NCBI GenBank assembly: GCA_963070105.1
Contig: OY718807.1
Coordinates: 3,693,001-3,757,000 of the forward strand
Length of the DNA: 64,000 nucleotides
DNA from: Litomosoides sigmodontis
Lineage: Eukaryota; Nematoda; Chromadorea; Rhabditida; Onchocercidae
Direction of reading: 5' to 3'
Part shown: positions 54,306 to 64,000 of the stretch, piece after piece
Numbering within the stretch: the stretch's first letter is position 1
Layout of the letters: the number at the start of each line of letters is the position of its first letter
Notes under the pieces: model-generated
Told to the model about the DNA's origin: nothing
The model's database searches: none
The model's input: the letters and a program-made list of their open reading frames with translations, nothing else
Translations under genes and position numbers: made by a program

Positions 54306-57300
54306 TTAGCTCACAAAATCAGACACAGTTGTTTCATGCAGTTGGCTTCTTGCGTTTTTCTTTTCATTCATGAACAGTCGCTCAATCTCTTCGATGCGCT
54401 TTCCACGTGTTTCTGGTGCAAAAAAGTAGAAGATCATGAAACCAATAAATGAAATACCAGCATACAAAAAGAACGCACCTGCAATTGTGATCAGCATCAG
54501 GCTGGTTTACAATTTTTAATATTTTATCCTCTTTTGAATCTTTATATCCCACTTGCTCTGAAGGCTATGTTCTTATTTTTAATAGTCTGTTAACATTTTT
54601 AACAGTCTGTTGACATATAGGTGATTTGTCAGCAAATGTTGTTCACAAAGTTTTTGGAAAAAAGAATAACCGTGTTTGGTGATAAGTTGACTTAAGCTGA
54701 GGTATGTTAACGACATCAGAAGATTGAAGGTCCAATTTGTAAATGTTGATAAAGCAACACATGTGCTCCTTGCCCAGATCGGATAAACTTCAGCGTTGAA
54801 AACCCATGGAATTGGGCCCATACCTGGTAATGGTGAGTGGGTGATCAGAAAGCATTTCTTCAGAAATATGAAAGTAACTTGCTTTAAGCCATAAAAACTT
54901 ACCTAGCGAATAAACAGATATGTAGAGCACCATAATTATTATTGGTAATGCTGTAAATTGAGTTTTACAAGAAGTATCAGTGAATAAATAATCAGTTGCA
55001 TTGACCGTATCATCCTGAAAATGGCATGAAATTCGGAAATATGAGGAAAAGTAATGCAAAGCATGAAGTCGCATGGTGCTATTATTTAGGCTGCTCAGTG
55101 TAATGATGTATTTCAGTCCACACGCCAAATAGAAATATGCCGTGTTTCAGCGACAATTTTACCTTTTTGCTGGAAAGCCCAAAAATTCTTGTCAACAATT
55201 TCGAAAATTTAAGCATTGTTTATTAATTAGAAGACTAACTAGTCCTATCACTTTATTCCTAACAATTAAAAAACAAATTTTTGGATCCAGTTGAACTTAA
55301 ATTATTAATTAGAGAACCCTTACAGTGTAGGGTATTTGTGTCATGATAAATTCATAAAGAATGCCTTTAAAAATTAGAGACAGTATCGAAAATTTTTTTG
55401 CGAAAAAAAACTTAAAAACTTACAATGCTCACTCGCATACATGCCTTCTACTTAGTTCATTCATCTTAATGAATTTTACATTAGAAATGTCCACAATACC
55501 TTGCAGTAACCATAAAGTGAGTGTTGAGTATTTTCTAAATTAACAGGTAGACATTGCCCAAAATTCGTGAATGATGAGGAGGCATTTTCTGTTAAACTAC
55601 AGTATCCACAATATTCTGATGTTACACAATCGTCGCAATTCCTAAAACATTGAATAAACTTCGAATGCTAATATCCGACGCATACATTTATTACCATCGC
55701 TCATTCAGAGGTAACGAGAATTGGCAAACTGGTAATTTTACGAAAACAATATCAATTCTGAGCACAAAGTTCATCGACGTCGAGTAATGTCGTGTATTAT
55801 TACTAGAAGAATATTTTCGACAGAATTGTTCTTTTATAATTATTCTTCAGTCTCACCTGTATCGAGCGCACTGTTCTACCAGTTCTTTATCTAGGTTGGT
55901 AGAATTCATATCTATACCGATATAGACATGTGCTTAAAAAAGAATAAATTAATGATCGTGAAAGGAAGTATTTCAACACTAAATCCCATTGGAAAAACAA
56001 TTTTAGGAGAAAGAAATCTTCAATTGTTTAAATTGCATTGGAAAATTTTAATTTGTCATGAGTTGCATTAATAACACTAATCGTCGATTTACCCAAACAA
56101 TAATTATGATAATTTAGTTAACGGTGTAGCCTATAAGGGACAAATCCTGATAACTGTATTTGCCTGCAATTATGTATGGCTTACCCGGATCAATTTTTGT
56201 GGAATCGTAATTGATAAGAATGAATGCACCACCCATCATACACAACGTGATAACAACACCGATCAGGGAGGATAGCACAAGAGTACGTCTTCCAAGTCTC
56301 TCGATCAAATTCAACGGCAATATTGTCCCAACTGCTTGTACAGCTATAACATTTCAAATTCAAATTAGTATTCTGGAAGACAATTGCAAAAATATATTTC
56401 GTTTGAAATTTCCAATAACTATTGCATTACATTAAGCACCAAAACAGCCTGATCACATGAGAGAATGGTCAATGAGTGAACCAGTTGAAAGAGGAAAGTA
56501 TTTACTTGAAATACCACATGAAATCCAAATTGTTGTAATTTTATCGTGCACACCAGCCGAACGAATGATTGTACTAGTGTAATACCTGAAATGTACCTCA
56601 AGATGTTTCTATTTTACCTTTATAAACTCAAATTACTTTCGTATTTTTCAAAAAAAAATATTTATACTATCAAAAATAGGCTGAGATTCACATCTCCGTG
56701 ACGTTAATTAACAGGGACAAATGCATTATGCAATAGTTGTACCTCAAAAAAGCAGGGGCACTATGATTAATTATTGGAACTGTAATGTAACTAAAATTCT
56801 TTTAATTCAGAAAGCACTTGCTAAATCTTATAATTGTAATATTTAACGAGAACAAAGAGTTACAAAATAGTATTTATGCCGGCAAGCTGTTGAAACATTT
56901 GCAAAGCGCAACCGAGCATTAGAGCTTTCCGTACATGCGCCGTTCTCAGAACCCTTCGTAGGACGAATTCATCTCCTATCAATGAATTACTAAAACTTCA
57001 CATTTATAAAATACGTTACATATTCTGATAGCTTAAAAAATATTGATAAAATAGAAGTGTATGATTCTGATGAAAAAATGTAGCACATTTCACTCAAATA
57101 TTCGCTTAAATTTTGAGAAAAGATAAAAATATATAAAAGAAATGCTAACAAACAGTGCATTATAAAAAAAATAAAAATGTTAGGCGTAAAAATTTTTATC
57201 AATCAATTTATTCAGGCTTTCGCATTTACCGTTTTCTTGGCGAAGCATTGCTTCACGTTGCATTTCACGTGTTACTTCACCCATCTCATAAGCAATCCAT

Positions 57301-59747
57301 TCCTCATCTTTACCATATAACCGGTGTAGCACCTCTTGTGCTTCCTTTTCACGCCCGTGACTAATCAAATAACGCGGTGTTTCTGGCAGGAAGAAAAAGC
57401 CGATTAGCTTAAATTATTGATGAATTCATGTTTATTGCTTTAACGAGTTAAATACATCGGAAAAATATATTTCAATGTTTTTTTTAAATTTCAAAATTAC
57501 ATCTAAAATTTTAAGAGCTATTCTCAGTAAATTCTCTCTAAATTTTTCCAACTTCCGCAGAAGCTGAAACAATGAAAACTTAGACAATGTATCAGAAACT
57601 CTCTCGAAAGTGACATTATTGTAAAAATCGCTACCTTATTTTAGAAAAATGAAAAGCTTAAAAGAGAGTAAAAGTCACAACACCTGCACTAAAGCTGGTG
57701 CTGCAGCAAACATGAACATCAAGCGCCAGCCCAAATTTACTGGATCATAATGAGCAAACCATGCTGCCACTGCATTAGCAACTGTAAATCCGAATGCCAC
57801 CATGAATTGATAAATTGTTACCAGCTTCCCACGTACACCTGTAGGGGCTCCTTCACTTATGTACACAGGTACAACCATCGATGCAAATCCTGTAATCGAA
57901 AATGCAACCTTTTAATTTGCAGAAAAAACAACGATAGCTTCCAATGACTCCAACTGCTAAGCCATTCAATTTTAATTTTGTCATTTCGCTATCAGATGAA
58001 GATCTTCCGCCTTTCACTGCTTCCCTTCCAGTACAACGACTACTTAGCTTGTTTTACAATCTCATTTACGATCAAATTTCCCACATAGATTGAGGTGGAA
58101 CTTGAAAATATCAATTGATACCAATAGCAATTCCTAGCAATATACGTCCAACGAGTAATGTCCACCGACCGAATGCAACACCGCAGACAATAGCGCCAAT
58201 AATGAAGAAGATAGTAGCGGATATTATCACTTTTCGACGACCAAATTTATCGCTACTTTTACCTAGAAGTAAATTTGATTGCTGGAAGTAAATTTCACAA
58301 GTTCACTATTTCAACAACATTAAATTAATTTCCGAATTATCCACGTGAGCTAAATTGAGATAATTTCTAATACAGTATAAATTTCCTATAAAAGACAAGT
58401 TGACACGTGAAGAAGCGTGAAATAGAAGTTCAAAGATTCAATAGTTTGCCAACGTGAAAAAAGTTGTTTTTTTGATAGTTTTAGTGAAATTTCTATTTCC
58501 ATTTTTAAGATTTTCTGAGAAACATTTGACTTTGCACATCTCTTCCAATTGATCGAAATGATGCACTTTCGTTTATTTCTCGAGATATTTCCCCAGGGAT
58601 GAAATATTTTCGAGTGGATAAAAATTGAAATTCAAAAGAAATTTCAATAACCTGCAGCTAAAGCAGCAATACCTGCCATACCGGATGTTATACTAATTAT
58701 AACCTCTTTCCAAACAGTTGATAAACCATCCATATATTTGTTTTGTGGTAAATACAGCATTATGCTAAAAATTATGTTTTGATTATTTTGAAATTATGAT
58801 TATCTTTTTTTATAATTCTAATTTAATTAAGAAAGTTGCGCCTGAATAACAAATATGCAATTTTGATACAACTAGAAATAACAAATAAAATTGGCAAGAA
58901 AATTAAAATGATGGAAATTCAAGCTACGATGTCATCACACACCCAGAAACAATGCCTGTATCATAGCCAAAGAGCAAGCCGCCAATCGCGGCCATCAACG
59001 TTAACAGGTAAACGTATGCATTTGCTTTTGACTGTTTCCTCAAGCCTTGCTGTTTTGCACGATTATCGTCGGCCTAAAAAAATGACCGATTTCTCCACGA
59101 GGTTAGCTAACTCGTTAGGTAACTTTTAATTCTTTTATCATTTCACAAAACTATGCATATTCGAGTCGGACGAACGACACGGCAACTTTTCAGTTAGCGC
59201 GAAAACCTTTTATACGATTTTTTTTTTAGAAATTTTTTTGTACGATCGCTTTATTTCTTTTCCCAATTGAAAATATGGTAAAGAATATGCTATAAAAATC
59301 TAATAAGAACGATTGATGACAGACTTGTACACTTGCTTTGGAGAAGACAGATTTTCACTCCTCTGATAAACTATTTGAAGTCTAAGTTTCAAGTCTAAAG
59401 CAATCTGAGCCTGAAGAACATGTATTCAGTATAAAATGATTCCCATAGATATTGTCCTTTTAACAATATTTATCCTCTAGAAGTTGTTATGAGTTGAGTT
59501 AGTAATATAATTAAATGAAAGGAGAAGAACTAAACATTATTTTAAGCAACTCACATTACAAATTATAAATAAACAAATTTAGAACTTCAAAGTAAGAAAA
59601 TCAAAGATAAATCAAAGTATAAACTTCATTTATGTAAGAACGTACAACAGATATTAATGTGAAAATTAAAATGTTTAGGATTTTGACTACCTGTAAGTAA
59701 GCTAGTTTTGTAACAATAAGAAAGCTTACAATTCCGATATAAACCAT
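54306..59747 (-). CDS. hmit-1: Proton/myo-inositol cotransporter (HMIT, SLC2A13-like)
   Basis: A 12-helix sugar-transporter-family protein of the H+/myo-inositol branch. Fourteen minus-strand exons join in phase to 592 residues: 59747-59730, 59073-58943, 58764-58652, 58262-58122, 57889-57684, 57407-57230, 56975-56864, 56585-56506, 56343-56155, 55932-55857, 55641-55545, 55014-54903, 54823-54671 and 54478-54306. Family motifs are [14 protein letters not shown] in TM1, [67 protein letters not shown] and APETRG. The long extracellular loop between TM9 and TM10 carries [14 protein letters not shown], the Cys-rich signature that separates HMIT from GLUT proteins. The short first exon encodes MVYIGI and follows a CTGTTTTCAG acceptor, with a good GTAAGC donor. 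It is the least certain exon. C. elegans has several hmit-1 paralogues; which one this matches is not resolved. Confidence 0.93.
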
Positions 59748-59778
59748 CGGGAATTCTTGTTGACTTGGAGAACTTCCT

Positions 59779-62239
59779 GAAAACAGAGATTTAATCTAGT
59801 GGACTGGAAACCGAAGTGAGCCTAATGTGATGATGATGAGTAGCGGAATCAGTCACAGGGAAGACGACAAAACAGAATGGAGAAAAAACTTGAAGATTGA
59901 TGTTCACGCAGCCTAGAACGATGAAGGAGAGGAGAAGAGTGCAACTTCACAACATTCCAATAGAGTACAATACCGCTCGAAAAGGCTTTTGTGTAAAAAA
60001 ATAACATCGGAATTTTAATGATTTAAAATATATTTATATTTTTAGGGTTTTCTTATATCGATGACTCAAAAGTAAGATTATCGGTGTCGGGAAAGCCGAG
60101 AGAAACTTAACACAAATTACAAAAATTTATAAAATTTCATCATTTAATTACCATGAAGACATCTTATCAAAGGCAATTGCTTACGTTCACAAGGTTTTTC
60201 GTAGTTGACTAATTTCATAAGACTAATTTCACGGAACTGTGAGTGAGCCTATCTCCTTTTCTGCTAACAAAGCGGCATTAACCTCACATAACCTTTGAGC
60301 TGCTTAACCTGAACCACAAATCCTTTGTTCTCGGATACCACCACACAATCTCAATCCACCATAATTTCATCATTTGAATGTAGCAAGCTTACTCAACCAC
60401 CGCCGCGTGCTGTAATTTACTGTTTATGGTAAGCTCACACGACGACGGTATATAAACCGATCAAATTCACTTCAAGGGTCACACAAGCTCCTTTTTGCTT
60501 TACTCATTCAATACGCAATCACCAGCCATTACTCATCCCCTTTTACCCATTTTTGACTAAACGATTTCGACACTTTCTCAACTACTCCTCCTCAGTCTCA
60601 CCGAGAAGCACCAGTTGCTCCCTCTCTGCAGCACTCATCTCTTACTCGTATCAAATTCCGTTCCTCAATTATTATCCCATTGCTTTCAAAAAAAAAAAAT
60701 TGAATAACATTGCTAAGCTAAAGCCGAAAATGAGGATTAGCGCTACATGTATAGAAATAAAAAATTCGTCGAACAGAAATCTATCAAAGCATGTAATTTT
60801 GTTGCTTTCTTTTTTTCCCCATCACCAACGATTGTCCTAAAAATCATCTTGGAAAAAAGAAAAAATTGCATTGTTACATCAAGTCGTTCAAACGTATTCT
60901 AAAACACACACACACACACAAAGCAAGCAATCATTCACTGAAATTTTTCTGAAACAAAAAAAAACAGTCAATAATTTCATACAAGAGGAAATGAAATGAT
61001 AACAGAAAGGATAAATGAATGATATGATCGTTTCGTTCTACTACATTCCTACTACAACAGGCAAATATGCTCCAAATTGAATGTTTGATCGGATTTGTTT
61101 GTCATCACCGATCACTCACAACAATCATATGATGACAATGACGATAAAATGATCAATCTTGATTAACTAAAAAGTTCAAAGGTTGACGAAATGGTTGTGA
61201 TCAGAGATCGGAAATTTCACTCACTCATAATCATTTCTCACGTTTCAGCTTGGATAATTAGCATTTATCATTATTACCGAATGATAGGATGAATGAATTG
61301 GGGTGACGTTAGAGAAAGAGCACGGGAGGAAATATTTGATGAGTGACTTGAGGTGTATCATTGAGATGCACATGAAAATAAAAATGTGAAGTGGATAATA
61401 CTCAATCTCAATCCCCAGTGATATGTTACCCTTCTTTACAACTTCACGTTTTCCCTTACTTAGTTATACGACACTGAGGACGCTCAACAAACACATTTTA
61501 TACGGCCTTAAAAATTTGGGCTTGTCTTATCTTGCCAATGCATACCTCTTTAGCAGTGCTTTCATACGATTGTTTTGTTTTTTGGGAGGGCGAAGTTTTC
61601 ATTTCAAAGTAACTTCCTTCCACTTGATAAATCCAACTTACTTTTCTCGTGTGATATAGGAGTACTATTACATGTAGCTCACAATGCATAGAAAACAAAG
61701 AGAGCGACGAAATTTTATTTTATTACCAAAATGCGATTATTTATTTCATTTTTTATTACAGTGGATAGAATGGAGAGAGGGAAAGGGAAAATATAAATTT
61801 TGACTTATTCAATTTCTAACTCTTTTCTGTTTGCTTCCAGCAATGTACGATTTTTCCCTTTTTACTTTGAAATAATTCAATTACTGTTTCCTCCACCTAC
61901 CATTTCTACGAAACTTTAAGAGTATATTTGATGATGAGATTATAATAAGCTATCAGTTAAGTTAAAGAGGTGAAAATTTATCGATATAGATGGGTAGAGC
62001 ATAGTACGCTTCAACACGATAATTCGATTGTTGAACTATCAAAGCATTCTTCATGCCATGTATCTATCAGTTCTGAAATTACTATACATCTGAAAGTTAT
62101 TTTGAGTTCCTTTTTAGTTCCCTTCCTACGCCCGCATCGCACCAATCATCATTTAGTGCAGCAGTTTGAAACGCGATCAGTTTCTTTCATTTAAATTTAA
62201 AAAGTTATTAGTAATTTGAACTTTTCGGATAATACAGAC
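59779..62239. other. Intergenic region or long introns left of the edge gene
   Basis: This should contain the HMIT promoter. I see a CA microsatellite near 60904-60920 and several short open frames (60553-60840, 61423-61659, 61498-61698, 61970-62194), none with a recognisable motif. Some of it may be intron or 3' UTR of the unrecognised minus-strand gene that enters from the right. Confidence 0.35.
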
Positions 62240-62371
62240 ATGATCAGGTGTGCTGCGAGAAACTTTCTCGAGTGGCCATTTGCCCTCTTTGTAGTAGCAA
62301 TAAGCAAATGTTGCAATAACAGCTGTCACAGTTACCGCCAGCACCACTCCACAAATGTGTTTCGCGTTTTT
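62240..62371 (-). CDS. Exon of an unrecognised membrane protein
   Basis: A 132-bp minus-strand frame bounded by a TTTAG acceptor (right side) and a GTCTGT donor (left side), with phase 0 at both ends. It encodes KNAKHICG, a hydrophobic run VVLAVTVTAVIATFAYCYY that would span a membrane once, and a polar tail KEGKWPLEKVSRSTPDH. A second hydrophobic minus-strand fragment at 62863-62911 (AILVFLTVIALVLSKR) and a strong donor at the right edge of the window point to a gene running in from beyond 64000. The two fragments do not join in phase directly, so at least one exon between them is missing or misplaced. Function unknown. Confidence 0.4.
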
Positions 62372-62862
62372 CTAAACAAAAATTATATTTCTGGTTTCGC
62401 AAGAAGTAATTTAACTTCAAATGGTTTCAATTTAAAAGATGGGAAATAAATCTAATCCTATTATTTATTAGAATTTATTCCAGTTTAACTAATAGTTATC
62501 ATTTAGCACACCAATCAAAAGGTATTAAACAAAAATCCACCACTTATCTAGCTGATGTTATAAACATTAAGTAATCTATCAGAGAGGGAAAGGAGGACGT
62601 GCGTGGGAGGAAGAGGAAATTCCCTTGAGGGATAATCACCAACATCAGTAGTCATTAGACCGACTCTTATGAATGTGAGAGGAACAATGACAGTTACTAT
62701 CATTTACATTTTATTTCATAAATTCAAATAATAAAAAAAAATGCACCTTTTATTGCTATCGGTATTTGCCTCCGTGAATGTTCCTTGCATAAAGTCACAG
62801 AAAAAATGAAATTAGAGAATATGAATTTAGAAAATTTAAAAATTAATATGTGAACGATTTAC

Positions 62863-62911
62863 CGTTTACTGAGCACCAATGCTATGACTGTGAGGAAGAC
62901 GAGGATGGCGA
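62863..62911 (-). other. Possible hydrophobic mini-exon
   Basis: A 49-bp minus-strand segment between a TATAG acceptor and a GTAAAT donor. Only one frame is open, and it encodes AILVFLTVIALVLSKR, a short hydrophobic stretch ending in basic residues. It may belong to the same gene as 62240-62371. At this length chance is a real alternative. Confidence 0.25.
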
Positions 62912-63761
62912 CTATATTATAACATTGTTTATTTTGAATGTTTGATGTACTGAAATGATTCTGCGATCAAATTTCTACAATTGTAACTGACGTCTTTCTC
63001 TCGTATTACTTTCCAAAAAAAAGTTGATAATTGAGTTTGCACTTGAAATGGTACCATTTATTCTAAGATACAAAATATAATAAAAACAACTTGTATCATA
63101 CAATATAAACCTAATAATAATAATCATGAATTAAACCAATCAGTAATAACATGTTATAGCACACTGTCAATTCTGAAGCATATTGAAATGACAAATAAAG
63201 ATTTTTGAAAATAAACTATGAATTGGAAAAATTAAACAGTTTTGAGGAAAATTAGAACTGGGAATAGAATTTATGAAAAGCCAATGAAATTTCATTGAGT
63301 TGAACAAGGATTGAAAATATGCTTACTACCTATATCACACTCCATCCTATAATTAACGTAAAACACAGTTGTTGTAAAGGCTTACCATAGTTATCCAACA
63401 TAAGTGGGAATATTTATGATACTTAGCTAGAGGGAATTATGTTTTTATTACTTTTATATCTTAATCTACTCACACACAACCTGATTGCTTATAAAGAGAG
63501 CTGCTAATGGGAGTTGGAATAGAGGAAAGGCTCGGTTTAAATTGTAGATATGAGTGCCAAAGAATGTTTACAGACATTAAGCGATGGACAATAGGAGGAA
63601 AGACAATATCTTGTCGCTTAACCTAAGTTGAGCAAAAAGCTGAAAAATAAATGCCAAAGTTGTTACGAGTTAAAAGTTATCAACATTTCAATCTAAAAAA
63701 AACTGGACAAAACAATTTCTTGCAAAAAAGGTTTCGATGAAACAAATGAATGGTTAGTTAG

Positions 63762-63890
<129 letters not shown>

Positions 63891-63994
63891 TAATGTAAGT
63901 AAAGAAGCATCAAAGCGAAGAAGAAAATACATGCGGATCTGTCATCAATGAATACATCAATTAAATTTTCTTAGACAAGGCAGAAATCACTCAC

Positions 63995-64000
63995 CATCGT
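63995..64000 (-). CDS. Exon end at the right edge of the window
   Basis: Read on the minus strand, the last six bases ACGATG are followed by GTGAGTG, a near-perfect splice donor. This suggests an exon, possibly the start-codon exon, of a minus-strand gene whose body extends right of the window or whose later exons lie at 62911 and below. Confidence 0.35.

Noticed and set aside
59139..59141. Alternative HMIT start ATG with a 50-bp intron
   Set aside because: Its donor (GTTACC) is poor. The exon at 59747-59730 has both a better acceptor and a better donor.

Overview
The window is nuclear DNA of a nematode. It is AT-rich, and its genes are split into many short exons with introns of about 50 to 700 bp, flanked by GT and TTTCAG-like signals. 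Several start codons lie just downstream of isolated TTTCAG-type acceptors with no upstream exon, as expected for spliced-leader trans-splicing. The gene set and the introns, longer than is usual in Caenorhabditis, suggest a clade III (filarial or spirurid-type) worm. That placement is inference. I see no bacterial, viral or transposon coding sequence, no CRISPR array, and no rRNA or tRNA gene.

I rebuilt exons by matching splice sites, reading phase and family motifs. Nine of the eleven recognised models keep phase at every junction I placed. DHX33 needs one non-canonical splice site and has no first exon. UPF3 has one unresolved donor.

Layout, left to right. (1) 152-4307 (+): C-terminal half of a lysosomal alpha-mannosidase whose catalytic N-terminus lies off the left edge. 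(2) 6163-8119 (+): Rho GTPase. (3) 10595-19803 (+): tankyrase (ankyrin repeats, SAM, PARP), 25 exons and 1223 codons. (4) 22534-24676 (+): CTP:phosphocholine cytidylyltransferase. (5) 26849-30511 (+): UPF3/SMG-4. (6) 33619-37240 (-): UDP-glucose pyrophosphorylase. (7) 38281-42974 (-): DHX33-type DEAH helicase. (8) 44661-46205 (+): C/EBP-like bZIP factor. (9) 47797-50708 (-): DDI1 protease. (10) 52106-53557 (+): membrin/GOSR2 SNARE. (11) 54306-59747 (-): HMIT/SLC2A13 H+/myo-inositol transporter. (12) 62240 to the right edge (-): exon fragments of an unrecognised membrane protein.

The genes are ordinary housekeeping and regulatory genes. They share no single pathway, and I see no operon. The less ordinary signals are: two introns with a wrong splice dinucleotide at positions fixed by homology and phase (alpha-mannosidase and DHX33); a GC-AG intron in UPF3; a Cys/Lys-rich insertion between the ankyrin clusters of tankyrase; a 133-bp tandem duplication of the bZIP leucine-zipper end; a duplicated 59-60 bp element around membrin exon 1; two strong inverted repeats; and a 124-bp AT microsatellite. 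I found no convincing new multi-gene system.
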